Source: an uncultured Woeseiaceae bacterium (lineage in GTDB: Bacteria; Pseudomonadota; Gammaproteobacteria; Steroidobacterales; Woeseiaceae). From it: a DNA stretch of 37,417 nt. The stretch spans positions 1 to 37,417 of the forward strand of contig CAMYIS010000188.1 of NCBI GenBank assembly GCA_947258485.1. The letters run 5' to 3'. A program made the position numbers and the translations under genes. Numbering within the stretch: the first letter of the stretch is position 1; the number at the start of each line of letters is the position of its first letter. Below are positions 1-9,071 of the stretch, piece by piece. The notes beneath the pieces are model-generated. The model saw only the letters and a program-made list of their open reading frames with translations. It was not told the DNA's origin and ran no database searches.

Positions 1-1
1 C

Positions 2-1429
<1,428 letters not shown>

Positions 1430-1450
1430 TGTCCCGCCTCCCACGGCCGA

Positions 1451-1480
1451 AAAAGCCCGGCTTTTGCCGGGCTTTTTTGT
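1451..1480 (+). terminator. Rho-independent terminator of groEL
   Basis: Perfect 11-bp stem AAAAGCCCGGC / GCCGGGCTTTT with a TTTT loop, running into T residues 22 nt after the groEL stop codon. Confidence 0.93.
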
Positions 1481-1778
1481 GCCTGACCATTTGGCAAATC
1501 ATGCCAGCCGACCACACTTCGGCGGGGCCTCGCAGCGTGTGCTGGAGCAGCTATTTCCTGCTCCTGCTTATCATCTGCCGAATAACCTACTTTTTGAGCT
1601 CACAGGCGTCGCACAACTTGCGGGTTTTTGGGCAGCTTGGTGCGCCTGGCAGGTGTTTGCAAATCGCTCGACAGAAAAGATCGCCGCGAGGCCTTGACCG
1701 GCCGCTTCTCGCCGGAAAGCGACGTTCGACGATATCGAGGTAGAATATCGGCTGCTGAGACAAAAGGAGAAAGTCAGT
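1481..1778 (+). other. Intergenic region after groEL, no convincing gene
   Basis: Almost 300 bases between the groEL terminator and the next ribosome binding site. Short open frames here overlap the terminator or resemble no family. A TAGAAT at 1741-1746 could be a -10 element for the downstream small gene, but no good -35 partner stands 16-18 bases before it. AAAGGAG at 1763-1769 is the ribosome binding site for the next gene. Confidence 0.5.
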
Positions 1779-1955
1779 TTGGAAACGGTTGGCGCAGGAA
1801 TAGCGATTGGCACCGCAATTGGTGCAGGTATCGGGGTAGCCATGGGCAACATTGGTGCAGGCATCGCAATTGGAATTGCCATTGGCGCGGCAGTCGGAGC
1901 ATCAAGACATCAAAAAGACGGGTGCTTCAACAACTTTTTCGGACGGAAAAAATGA
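1779..1955 (+). CDS. Small glycine-zipper membrane protein (58 aa, TTG start)
   Basis: A short frame starting with TTG 9 nt after a strong AAAGGAG (1763-1769). The product is a dense glycine-zipper protein: repeated GAGIAIG / GTAIGAG / GAAVGAS units make one long hydrophobic stretch of about 45 residues, followed by a basic tail (SRHQKDG...FGRKK). Such GxxxG repeats pack membrane helices together. Its stop overlaps the start of the following SRPBCC gene as ATGA (1952-1955), so the two are probably translationally coupled. The function is unknown. The periodic G/A/I pattern kept in one frame, the ribosome binding site and the ATGA junction support a real gene; the TTG start and small size keep the confidence moderate. 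Confidence 0.7.
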   Translation: METVGAGIAIGTAIGAGIGVAMGNIGAGIAIGIAIGAAVGASRHQKDGCFNNFFGRKK

Positions 1956-2410
1956 AGATCGACAGGCTAACAGCGAAGGCCAGAACACGAATTCGCAAGT
2001 CACCATCAGAAGTATTCGCCGCTTTTGCCGACGCTCAAAATATGAGCAAGTTCTGGTTTACTCGACGGGATCAAGGCTTGACGGAGGGCGAGTCTGTCAG
2101 GTGGTTTGTCGGTAGTGGTGAGGATGCGTTTTCGTTCGATGTGCTGGTCACGGAATTGAGGGAGCCACACACAATTTCGATCGAGTGGGCGGGGCATGAT
2201 GGAAGTCCTGCGCAGGTAGTGTGGTCGTTTGAGGAAACTGAAGACGGCGACACGATTCTGACTATTGAGGAGTCTGGCTACGCTGGCGACCCCGACGCTA
2301 TCGTCGAGCGGGCATTGGATTCTACGGGCGGCTTCAATCAAGTCATCATTGCGGCCAAAGCCCTGGTAGAACACGGCGTCGAATTGAATGTAGTCACGGA
2401 CCACGTATAG
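1952..2410 (+). CDS. SRPBCC / AHSA1-like domain protein
   Basis: 152 residues forming a single START-like fold of the AHSA1 (activator of Hsp90 ATPase homolog 1-like) type: an N-terminal strand with KARTRIRKSPSEVFAAFAD, the FWFTRRD region, central strands (FDVLVTELREPHTISIEW, QVVWSFEETEDGDTILTIEE) and a C-terminal helix. This fold binds hydrophobic ligands; the ligand here is unknown. The frame is open further upstream, but ATG 1952 is chosen because homology begins there and it overlaps the glycine-zipper gene as ATGA. It follows groEL and precedes an outer-membrane protein, but nothing in the sequence shows a chaperone role. Confidence 0.85.
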   Translation: MKIDRLTAKARTRIRKSPSEVFAAFADAQNMSKFWFTRRDQGLTEGESVRWFVGSGEDAFSFDVLVTELREPHTISIEWAGHDGSPAQVVWSFEETEDGDTILTIEESGYAGDPDAIVERALDSTGGFNQVIIAAKALVEHGVELNVVTDHV

Positions 2411-2417
2411 TCTCGAA

Positions 2418-3065
2418 ATGTTTGCCCTTGGCCGTAAGCTGCCAGCAAAGATGTTCAGGGTCCTTGGACTGGCTGTGGCACTTTGCTCCTGGGCGGTTCC
2501 TGCGAATTCGCAAGATTCAGGGCGGCGATTCGAACTTTCGCCGCTGCTGGGCTACGTAACCGGGGGGGCATTCGAAGACGAGAATACCCGCCAGCAGCTC
2601 GACCTCGATGACAGTCAGGCGCATGGCCTGCAGCTCAATATACGAGCTGACCCACAGTCGACCTACGAAATTCAGTACGCGAAGCAAGCCACGCGGACCA
2701 AAGCACCCGGTTTGCCGTCGCTCGATGTCATCATCGAAAAGCTGGAAATCGGCGGCACATACGAGGCAAGTGAAGAACCGACTCGACCGTTCGTCGCGCT
2801 AACGCTGGGTGCCTCCCGGTTCAAGCCCGACGACAGTGCGTTCAACGATGATACGTATTTTTCGTTTTCCCTGGGCGGCGGCGTGAAGTTCTTTATGGAT
2901 CAGCCGCTCGGAATCACGATCGACGCCAGGTGGGTTGGCGCTTTCGTTGATGAAGACACCAAAGTATTTTGCCTGTCGGCGGGTGGCCTCACGTGCCTGA
3001 TCGAGGCAGACGCGGGGCTCACATCGCAGTTTCGCGTGTTTGTCGGCTTCAACGCTCGTTTCTGA
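2418..3065 (+). CDS. Outer-membrane beta-barrel family protein with signal peptide
   Basis: 215 residues. The N terminus has a hydrophobic core (VLGLAVALCSWAVPANS) and probable signal-peptidase I cleavage near residues 30-32. The start could also be ATG 2451, which gives a more compact signal peptide; neither start has a clear ribosome binding site. The mature part alternates polar and hydrophobic residues in strands (RFELSPLLGYVTGG, TYEIQYAKQAT, TRPFVALTLGASRF, FSFSLGGGVKFFMD) and ends FRVFVGFNARF, with the terminal Phe typical of OmpA/OmpW-sized 8-strand barrels. Role unknown. It begins 7 nt after the SRPBCC stop, so the three small genes may form one operon ended by the shared terminator downstream. 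Confidence 0.8.
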   Translation: MFALGRKLPAKMFRVLGLAVALCSWAVPANSQDSGRRFELSPLLGYVTGGAFEDENTRQQLDLDDSQAHGLQLNIRADPQSTYEIQYAKQATRTKAPGLPSLDVIIEKLEIGGTYEASEEPTRPFVALTLGASRFKPDDSAFNDDTYFSFSLGGGVKFFMDQPLGITIDARWVGAFVDEDTKVFCLSAGGLTCLIEADAGLTSQFRVFVGFNARF

Positions 3066-3109
3066 CGCGAGGGCCGCCGGCGGTTGTGTTGCACACTGAA
3101 CCAGTCCAA

Positions 3110-3142
3110 AAAAAATGGGCCGCTCGTGCGGCCCATTTTTTC
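3110..3142. terminator. Bidirectional terminator between convergent genes
   Basis: Hairpin TGGGCCGC-TCGT-GCGGCCCA flanked by an A-run on the left and a T-run on the right, so it can stop transcription from both the beta-barrel gene (+) and the channel-like gene (-). Confidence 0.92.
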
Positions 3143-3158
3143 ACCTATAGACGGTCCA

Positions 3159-4337
3159 TTACTGAAGCTTGATCTTTTGCGCCCAGCCGTCTGCAATCGC
3201 TTTGGCAGCGTCTCTGCCACCGAGGCCAAATGCGAGTGCGGTCGCAACGGCGACGCTACCCAGCGTGAAGCCGAAGGCCATGGTGACAATGTTGTCGGCA
3301 AGGCCCATAGCTTTCAGACCCATCGCCAGCACAAGACCGAGGATAGCGATTCTTGCAATGTTCGCGACACCGCTGCTCCCGTGGCTCGACAGCTTGTTGT
3401 AGGCAATCGTACTCAGGAAGTTGCCGATAATCAGAATCACGCCACCAACCAGAATTCCGCCACCAAACTCCAGAACCCTGGCAAACACCTCGGAGATGAT
3501 ATCGATGCCAAGGATGTTCACGGCAGCGGTGGCTGCAGCCACCATCGAGAAGAACATGATTGCGATACCGACGAGTCGTGTCGGCGTGAACGACTCCGTG
3601 AACATTCCCTGTATGCCCATCTTCTGCGGCAGGGCATTGATGTTCGCACCTTCTAGAAGACCACCAAGGATGAAGATGACAAATTTCGCGGCGAAGAACA
3701 CGACCAGTAGAATGATGCCTGCGCCAACGATGTTGGGTACCGCCGCCATCAGTTTCTCGATCATTGCGGAAGCCGGGTCCGAAATCGCCGGAATGTTGAG
3801 GACACCCAGCGCGGAAACCGCGATTGGCAACAGGATGATGGCCATGATGAGTGCGCTACCAAATTTGGAAATTCTGATGTCCTTGTTTCCCAAACGTTCG
3901 GCAAGCTGCTCGTCAACCTTGGCAAGTCCGACGCCCGCCAGCTGAGAGACAATCTTCGCAATGATCCAGCCCGCATAGCCGATGACACCGGCACCAATGA
4001 TGTTCGGTACCGCTCCCATAAACTTGTTGACCAGGTTCTTCAATGGCTCCAACACGTCCGTGAGCCCGAAGTGCTGCAGAACGGCGATGAGCACGAAGAT
4101 CGTCAGCACCGCTTTGACCAGGGAGGCAATTGGCGTTACCAGGTCGGTCACGGAACCGTCGGGGTTCGTGCGATGCAGCATCGAGACTTTTTGCAGCACG
4201 CGCTTGAAGACGCCAATGACCAACTTGACGATAAAAAGACCGATGATGAGGATCGCAAGGCCGAGCAGCGCGTGACCCAACGCACTGGAGCCTGCGGGCC
4301 CCAAGAACCCGGTTAACTTGCTCATGATGTCGTTCAT
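3159..4337 (-). CDS. TM-helix-repeat membrane protein, mechanosensitive-channel-like
   Basis: 392 residues, strongly hydrophobic, with about nine or ten predicted membrane helices. A helix unit is repeated: MGAVPNIIGAGVIGYAGW (residue 107 on), MAAVPNIVGAGIILLV (197 on) and LEFGGGILVGGVILIIG (289 on), followed by a loop and another helix. This matches the conserved TM-helix repeat family (Pfam TM_helix), often annotated as mechanosensitive ion channel-like. It ends AFGLGGRDAAKAIADGWAQK, like the pore-lining part of MscS, but has no cytoplasmic MscS beta domain. Start ATG 4337 has GGAG 8 nt upstream. Transcribed divergently from hsp20. Likely inner-membrane; gating is not shown by the sequence. 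Confidence 0.85.
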   Translation of the reverse strand: MNDIMSKLTGFLGPAGSSALGHALLGLAILIIGLFIVKLVIGVFKRVLQKVSMLHRTNPDGSVTDLVTPIASLVKAVLTIFVLIAVLQHFGLTDVLEPLKNLVNKFMGAVPNIIGAGVIGYAGWIIAKIVSQLAGVGLAKVDEQLAERLGNKDIRISKFGSALIMAIILLPIAVSALGVLNIPAISDPASAMIEKLMAAVPNIVGAGIILLVVFFAAKFVIFILGGLLEGANINALPQKMGIQGMFTESFTPTRLVGIAIMFFSMVAAATAAVNILGIDIISEVFARVLEFGGGILVGGVILIIGNFLSTIAYNKLSSHGSSGVANIARIAILGLVLAMGLKAMGLADNIVTMAFGFTLGSVAVATALAFGLGGRDAAKAIADGWAQKIKLQ

Positions 4338-4646
4338 TTTGTGACACTCCTGGCTGTCGTGATTGATTCACGATTAATGATCCAGAGTATTGCTGATATT
4401 ACGCAGGCGCGGAACGCATCAATTGTTAAGAATTGTGTCCTGGCGAACGGAAAATTGGCATCGGGCAATTCACTTCGGCGAATTGCGGCAGGCTCAAAAA
4501 GCAGGGCAGGGCGGGCCGCTTTTTTGGTCACGATTACGATTTCCTGTCAATGCGGATATCTCCGAATTGCCGTTTTGCTGGTTAGGCGTATAAATGATCT
4601 GCTGGCGGAGATTTGCCAGTGTTGCAAAGGGAAGGAGGTGTGTCAC
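4338..4646. other. Divergent intergenic region, no gene
   Basis: About 309 bases between divergent start codons. It holds an inverted repeat GCAATTC-N8-GAATTGC (4465-4486), a second A/T-flanked hairpin AAAAAGC...GCTTTTTT (4496-4525, interior GC-rich), and the candidate hsp20 promoter. Open frames crossing it resemble no protein family. Confidence 0.5.
4567..4594 (+). promoter_or_regulatory. Candidate sigma70-type promoter of hsp20
   Basis: TTGCCG (4567-4572), 16-bp spacer, TATAAA (4589-4594), about 50 nt before the hsp20 start. No sigma32-type CCCCAT element or CIRCE repeat was found. Confidence 0.5.
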
Positions 4647-5043
4647 ATGTCAATCCTGCGCAAAATTGAGCCTCGCAAAGAGGCGGTTGATGTAAGACGG
4701 ACGATGCCTCTCACCCAGAGCATGGAGGAGTTCTTTGAGGACTTCCCACCACGCCGCTGGATGGAGACGTTTGGGCCCTTTGGACGGTGTAGAAAAAGAC
4801 GACATCGAGGTCACAGTCTCGGGCGATCGCCTGATGATTGAGGCCGAGAGGAAGTTCGAGGAAGAGGAGACCAAGGACACGTTCTATCGGCACGAGCTCG
4901 GCTACGGCAAGTTCATGAGAACGGTCATGCTGCCGGAAGAAGTGGATTTCGAAAATATCCACGCCGAGTTGAAGGACGGAATCCTTAACATCACGCTTCC
5001 GAAAATTCGGGCAGCGGAAAGGCACACAGTCAAAGTCGCATGA
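4647..5043 (+). pseudogene. Small heat-shock protein Hsp20 (alpha-crystallin), internal deletion and frameshift
   Basis: ATP-independent holdase of the alpha-crystallin family. The start ATG 4647 follows a near-perfect AAGGAGGTG (4632-4640). Codons up to about 4781 give a typical N-terminal arm (MSILRKIEPRKEAVDVRRTM, then SMEEFFEDFPPRRWMETFGPFG). The frame then changes abruptly to GVEKDDIEVTVSGDRLMIEA and the rest of the crystallin domain, including GILNITLPK, ending at 5043. The linker and the first crystallin strands (normally a P-x-VDV...A-E-LP segment) are missing, an estimated loss near 100 nt whose length is 2 modulo 3. As written, translation stops at 4841. ATG 4735 opens the downstream frame, but its first residues are not family-like. 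Real decay or assembly error are both possible; it resembles the other lesions in this window. Confidence 0.85.
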
Positions 5044-5063
5044 CAACCTAGCTGTGTGAGATT

Positions 5064-5093
5064 GCCGGGACGGCTACGGCCGCCCCGGCTTTT
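5064..5093 (+). terminator. Rho-independent terminator after hsp20
   Basis: Stem GCCGGG-A-CGGC / GCCG-C-CCCGGC with TACG loop and one mismatch, followed by TTTT. Confidence 0.85.
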
Positions 5094-5104
5094 CATTGAA
5101 GCGG

Positions 5105-5136
5105 CATGTAAAAAAAGATAGACATCATGTAAAAAA
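5105..5136 (+). repeat. Two direct repeats CATGTAAAAAA spaced 21 bp
   Basis: Identical 11-mers start at 5105 and 5126, exactly two helical turns apart, in front of and overlapping the candidate promoter of the membrane protein/XRE pair. This phasing suits a dimeric or tandem regulator such as the XRE protein encoded downstream. Confidence 0.6.
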
Positions 5137-5146
5137 TACTATACAT
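5119..5146 (+). promoter_or_regulatory. Candidate promoter of the membrane protein/XRE operon
   Basis: TAGACA (5119-5124) and TATACAT (5140-5146) with a short 15-bp spacer. The second CATGTAAAAAA repeat lies between the two elements, so a protein bound there would block or remodel the promoter. Confidence 0.45.
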
Positions 5147-5184
5147 TACCTTTATCGACGAATTCAGTGGAGATGGTAGTGAAT

Positions 5185-5616
5185 ATGACGTTTCAGGAAA
5201 AAAGCGCCTGGGGCCTGTTAGCCGGTCTTGCGGTGATGTCATTCTGGTATTTCCCGAAGGCTTTCACGATTGCCCAGCACGCACACAACCCTGTGGCGCT
5301 CGTAGCCATTAGCGTGGTCTGCGTCATCGGACTGGTCATCTTCGAGGCCGTGTACCACGCGGTGATTGCAGTTAGCGGCGGAGACGAGATCGACGAACGT
5401 GATCGTCTGATCGACATGAAAGCAGAGCGCAACGCAGGGTTGATACTCGGCATTGCGCTCTTCGTGCTAGTCGGCCGCATAATTGCGACGACCGCAGTTC
5501 CTGACCTCGGACAAATGACGCCGCTAGTGATTGCGGTCTGGATCATGTTGGCCATCACCGTTTCGGAAATCAGTAAGCTGCTGTTCCAGCTCTGGTACTA
5601 CCGCACAGGTGCCTGA
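5185..5616 (+). CDS. Four-helix membrane protein of an XRE-linked pair
   Basis: 143 residues with four predicted membrane helices (about residues 9-25, 34-58, 81-101 and 109-130) and a short acidic/basic loop between helices 2 and 3 ([20 protein letters not shown]). It resembles DUF2178-like small membrane proteins that sit beside tiny XRE regulators. ATG 5185 is chosen over GTG 5167 and ATG 5173 because GGAG (5169-5172) lies upstream of it, though the 12-nt spacing is long. The stop TGA shares its A with the ATG of the next gene (TGATG), so the two are coupled. Function unknown; in similar pairs the membrane protein is thought to work with the regulator. Confidence 0.75.
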   Translation: MTFQEKSAWGLLAGLAVMSFWYFPKAFTIAQHAHNPVALVAISVVCVIGLVIFEAVYHAVIAVSGGDEIDERDRLIDMKAERNAGLILGIALFVLVGRIIATTAVPDLGQMTPLVIAVWIMLAITVSEISKLLFQLWYYRTGA

Positions 5617-5837
5617 TGGGGAAGACTCACGTTCGTAACAATATCCGGGCGCTGCGCTTCCAGCATGGCGAGATGACTCAGCAGGCGCTGGCTGAAAAAG
5701 TGGGCGTCACGCGGCAGACAATCGTTGCTATCGAGAAGGAAAAATACTCGCCGTCGCTGGAGGCGGCGTTCAAGATTGCTGCGGTATTTGGTGAGCCGCT
5801 CGATGCCGTTTTTTCTTATGAGCCCGGCTCCAGATGA
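5616..5837 (+). CDS. Small XRE-family transcriptional regulator
   Basis: 73 residues, essentially one helix-turn-helix (HTH_3) domain: [60 protein letters not shown]. The arrangement [16 protein letters not shown] is the classic helix-turn-helix, and the size matches YozG-like minimal Cro/CI regulators. It is coupled to the upstream membrane protein by a one-base TGATG overlap and probably regulates that operon, perhaps through the repeats at 5105-5136. Its last 68 bp overlap the 3' end of msrQ on the other strand. Confidence 0.92.
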   Translation: MGKTHVRNNIRALRFQHGEMTQQALAEKVGVTRQTIVAIEKEKYSPSLEAAFKIAAVFGEPLDAVFSYEPGSR

Positions 5838-6411
5838 CGCGGGCGCCCAGCAGCACGGCCAGAATCGCGGCGTAAATCAGAGGTTCGGTTACGTCCTTTT
5901 TTACCTGCCACCAGTAGTGCCATACGCCCAGTATGGCGATCAGGTACACCGCGTTGTGCAGCGTCTGCCAGCGACGCCCCAGGCGTCGGCGCATGGCGTT
6001 AGTGGACGTGGCAGCCAGCGCCGTCAGCAGCAGCAAAGCGATGAAGCCGATCGTAATAAACGGCCGTTCGACGATGTCTTCGAGGATGGCAGATAGCAAA
6101 ATACCCTGATCGAGTATCAGCCACGTAAGAAAGTGCATCAGCACGTAAAAGAACGTGAAAAGGCCGAACATCCGCCGGAAACGTGCCAGCCAGTTCCAGC
6201 CGGTTATACGTCGTAGTGGCGTGACGGCCAGCGTAATCATAATGAAACGCAGGGCCCAGATGCCGAAACGGTCCTGAATCTCTTCAATCGGGTTCGCGCC
6301 CAGTCGGCCCGTCAGTTCGAAGGCATCGGTAACGACGAGAAGCGCGGGGGCCAGGCAGAGCAGGAATATGACGGGCTTCCAGACGCGCCGAACTTGCGTG
6401 AGCGTATCCAA
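5770..6411 (-). CDS. msrQ: MsrQ, heme-binding membrane subunit of the MsrPQ methionine-sulfoxide reductase
   Basis: 213-residue inner-membrane cytochrome b-type protein that passes electrons from the respiratory chain to periplasmic MsrP. It has six predicted helices in a ferric-reductase-like domain, with conserved features [39 protein letters not shown] (heme-ligand His), [20 protein letters not shown] (two His) and a basic C terminus. The TTG 6411 start lies 7 nt after the msrP stop. No ATG is available near the first helix, so the start is somewhat uncertain. The 3' end overlaps the XRE gene by 68 bp, and this overlap encodes the basic tail after the last helix. Confidence 0.93.
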   Translation of the reverse strand: MDTLTQVRRVWKPVIFLLCLAPALLVVTDAFELTGRLGANPIEEIQDRFGIWALRFIMITLAVTPLRRITGWNWLARFRRMFGLFTFFYVLMHFLTWLILDQGILLSAILEDIVERPFITIGFIALLLLTALAATSTNAMRRRLGRRWQTLHNAVYLIAILGVWHYWWQVKKDVTEPLIYAAILAVLLGARVIWSRAHKKKRHRAAHQIPQQS

Positions 6412-6418
6412 GCCCGTC

Positions 6419-7379
6419 TTAGTAATTGCGGCGCAGATCGAGGCCTTTGTACAAGTGCGCTACTTCATCGCCGTAGCCGTTGAACATCAGCGTTGGCTGC
6501 TTGCTGGCAAACAGGCCTGACCCGATGCGCCTTTCCCGTGCCTGGCTCCAGCGCGGGTGATCAACGTTCGGGTTCACGTTGGCATAGAAACCGTACTCGC
6601 GCGCCTGCGCCATGTTCCAACTGGTCTCCGGCTGCCTGTCAGTGAAGCGCATGCGAACGATGCCTTTAATGCCTTTGAAGCCATACTTCCATGGAACCAC
6701 GAGCCGGATCGGCGCGCCGTTCTGGTTTGGCAGCACCTGGCCGTAGAGGCCGACTGCCAGTATGGGCAGCGGATTGGTCGCCTCGGCGATGGTCAGTCCT
6801 TCGCGATATGGCCAGTCTAGAGATCCCCGGCGAATGCCCGGCATGCGCTTTCGGTCATTCAGCGTTTCGAAAGCAACGTATTTCGCGTTCGACGTTGGCT
6901 TGAAATGCTTGACGACCTCTGCCAGTGAAATACCAACCCATGGGATCACCATGGACCAGGCTTCCACACAGCGCATTCGATAGATTCGTTCTTCGAGATC
7001 GAACGGCTTGATGAAGTCTTCGAAATCAAAGGTGCCGGTTTTCTCGGCGTGTCCCTCGACCGTTATTGACCAGGGCAGAGGATCGAAATCCTGTGCATTC
7101 TCATAGGGATCGCTCTTGCCGGTCCCGAACTCGTAGTAGTTGTTGTAGGTGGTGATATCTTCGAAGCTGTTCGGCGCCTCGTCGGTGCTGAACCGAACTC
7201 TTGCTGATGTCCGTGAGCTTCGCGCCGCGTTTGTCCGGCACCACGGCGCTCAAAGCAGGCGGCGCCAAAATCGAGCCGCCAACCAACGCCCCGGCACGCA
7301 TAAAGCTGCGACGGTCGAGGTAGTTTCGCTCGCTGGTGATCTCCGATGGTCGAATATCAGCTGGCTTCTTGATCAACAC
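6419..7379 (-). pseudogene. msrP: MsrP, molybdopterin-dependent periplasmic methionine-sulfoxide reductase, frameshifted
   Basis: Tat-exported catalytic subunit that repairs oxidised methionines in periplasmic proteins. Start GTG 7379 has AGGAG 7 nt upstream. The first 62 codons give the Tat signal (DRRSFMRAGALVGGS) and KLTDISKS. The frame then breaks near 7193, and the expected continuation [20 protein letters not shown] lies in another frame. It then runs intact through [12 protein letters not shown] (Cys ligand of the molybdenum cofactor), [15 protein letters not shown] and [13 protein letters not shown] to the stop at 6419. One extra T in AGTTCGG, or loss of two bases, explains the break. 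All other parts look functional, so a sequencing or assembly error is likely. Confidence 0.93.
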
Positions 7380-7464
7380 GCGTGGACTCCTAAAAGGACG
7401 ACTTGCCTTACTAAGACCCGTCCAGAACCTGGAATATTGCACAAATCGGCGCGGCAAGTGATGC

Positions 7465-7908
7465 TTGCAACAAATTGTTACGAGGAGCCTCACCGTCAAG
7501 ACTCTGGGACACCCTGATTCAAGCAAGATTCTCGTCCTTTACTACGCTGCGACCATCGTATTTGTGGTGCTCGACTACGCCCTGGGATTCAATGTCCGCC
7601 TGGCTTTTCTCGAGTCCCTGCCGATGGCGCGAATCGGCTACTACGCCGTCTGTTTCACCTGTCTCGCGCTGATGCTCTGGCGTCCTGCCTGGACCGTGCT
7701 GATCAGCGCATTCGAGTCGCTCGTGACGCTCTCGGCACTGATTATCGGTATGGGTATGAGGGTCCTGCTGCCGACTGATCGCGTGCTCGAAACCGGCACG
7801 GGCTTCATCACGATGCCGGAGATTTACAATTTCCTGATCTCCGGCGGCATCGCTTACATTGCCTGGGTGAAAGGAATCAAGCACCTGCAGGACAAAAGTG
7901 GACTCTAA
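7465..7908 (+). CDS. Hypothetical four-helix membrane protein divergent from msrP
   Basis: 147 residues as drawn, with four predicted membrane helices (residues about 21-41, 49-67, 75-99 and 117-133) and no known catalytic motif. The start is unresolved: TTG 7465 is the only standard start before the first helix, yet the best ribosome binding site, GAGGAG (7482-7487), lies downstream of it with no ATG, GTG or TTG at the right distance. It is read away from msrP with about 85 bp between the genes, so the promoters probably share this space. The family is not recognised; the helix pattern and uninterrupted frame support a real protein. Confidence 0.65.
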   Translation: MQQIVTRSLTVKTLGHPDSSKILVLYYAATIVFVVLDYALGFNVRLAFLESLPMARIGYYAVCFTCLALMLWRPAWTVLISAFESLVTLSALIIGMGMRVLLPTDRVLETGTGFITMPEIYNFLISGGIAYIAWVKGIKHLQDKSGL

Positions 7909-8348
7909 AAGCCGGTAAATGCTTCTAACTACGGGAAAAGTCACGCTAATTCAGGCTGTGGTCCCCGGGGTACGCCGTGAAATATTGTACCTGGCAAAAA
8001 TCAGCCGATCCTAAGCTCATAAAATGCACGAAAGTCGGCAAAAGTGTGATTAAAAACTCGTAAAATCTCTAAAAATTAACTAAATCTCAAAAACTGATAA
8101 CGAGAACCTGCAGATAGGCCAGGCTGAAGTTGCTGAGCCAATCTTGGAATATCGACGCATTTCGCGAATTTTTCCGCCTATTTCTGAAAAGTTCCGCCAA
8201 TATCGAAGAAAAACGGTCAAACTTATGCACCGCTGCGGCGTCCAATCAAGTGAAAGGCGCTGTTCATCCTGGGTTCAACGCCAGGGGGCCAAGCTTGAGA
8301 TTGAGGGAATGGCCCCAACTTCTGAACCTACTGAGGAGGATTGAGCCA
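7909..8348 (+). other. Non-coding region, 440 bp, partly AT-rich
   Basis: No family-like protein is encoded here. Bases about 8030-8100 are unusually A-rich for this genome, with several TAAAA-type runs. Just before the next gene is a 7-bp hairpin GGGGCCA (8285-8291) / TGGCCCC (8310-8316) with an 18-nt loop. GAGGAGGA (8333-8340) is the ribosome binding site of the DsbA-like gene. No clear promoter could be chosen. Confidence 0.5.
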
Positions 8349-9071
8349 GTGAGCGAGACACTATCCAACATCGCCCGAAGCAATGACCGCGTGGCGCCGA
8401 ATGCAGCACTTCAGGTCGAGGTGATTGCAGATTTCGTGTGTCCGTTCTGTTTCATCGGCAAGCGACGTTTTGACGAGGCGCTCAAAGCCGTGCAGGGGCC
8501 CAGCGATGTAAGCTGGTACCCGTATCAACTCAATCCCGAGATTCCGCCGGAAGGGCAGCCGTTTGATGTGTTCCTTACCCGCCGGTTTGGTAGTCCGGCC
8601 GCTGTCGAGCCCGTTCTCAAGCATCTGACCGCGGAAGGCAAGATGGCCGGTATCGATTTTCGCTTCGACAAAATTCGATATGTGCCGAATACGATTTCAT
8701 TGCACCAGGTCATGCAACTCGCCGAAACACTCGGAGTGGACCAGTCAGCGCTTGCCGAAGACTTGTTGTCCGCTTTTTTCGAACAGGGACGAAACATTGG
8801 CGACAAGGGCGAACTGATCGATATCGCGCAGACGCACGGTATTTCTGCTGGTGATGTGAACAGGGTGATCGACAGCGATCAGGTCAAACAACTTGTGCTG
8901 ACGCGCGAAGGCCAGGTACGCGCCAGCGGCATGGCTGGTGTTCCGGGCTATCTCGTCAACCGGCGTCTTTTGGTTGTCGGTGCTCAGCCGACTGACGTTT
9001 TCGTCAACGCATTTGATCGCGCGATGTTCGGTGAAGGGACCGATGCGCTGGAATCACCGCTGCTTAATTAG
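8349..9071 (+). CDS. DsbA-family (FrnE-like) thiol oxidoreductase
   Basis: 240 residues of the DsbA/2-hydroxychromene isomerase fold, FrnE subgroup. It has an N-terminal thioredoxin strand with a CPFC active site (Cys31, Cys34) in ADFVCPFCFIGKRRF, a helical insertion domain, and a C-terminal thioredoxin half with the cis-Pro region GVPGYLVNRRLLVVGAQP. No signal peptide is seen, so a cytoplasmic disulfide or redox role is likely. GTG 8349 is preferred over the upstream-open frame because GAGGAGGA ends 8 nt before it and family similarity starts just after. The 3' end overlaps the convergent hydrolase gene by 18 bp. Confidence 0.9.
   Translation: MSETLSNIARSNDRVAPNAALQVEVIADFVCPFCFIGKRRFDEALKAVQGPSDVSWYPYQLNPEIPPEGQPFDVFLTRRFGSPAAVEPVLKHLTAEGKMAGIDFRFDKIRYVPNTISLHQVMQLAETLGVDQSALAEDLLSAFFEQGRNIGDKGELIDIAQTHGISAGDVNRVIDSDQVKQLVLTREGQVRASGMAGVPGYLVNRRLLVVGAQPTDVFVNAFDRAMFGEGTDALESPLLN

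Noticed and set aside
1628..1951. Upstream extension of the SRPBCC frame
   Set aside because: Arg/Gly/His-rich, not family-like, and it overlaps the glycine-zipper gene in another frame.
4735..5043. Independent short Hsp20 starting at ATG 4735
   Set aside because: The first residues are not crystallin-like and there is no ribosome binding site; the real start is 4647, with its frame broken later.
8130..8348. Upstream extension of the DsbA-like frame
   Set aside because: No similarity; GTG 8349 has a strong ribosome binding site 8 nt upstream.
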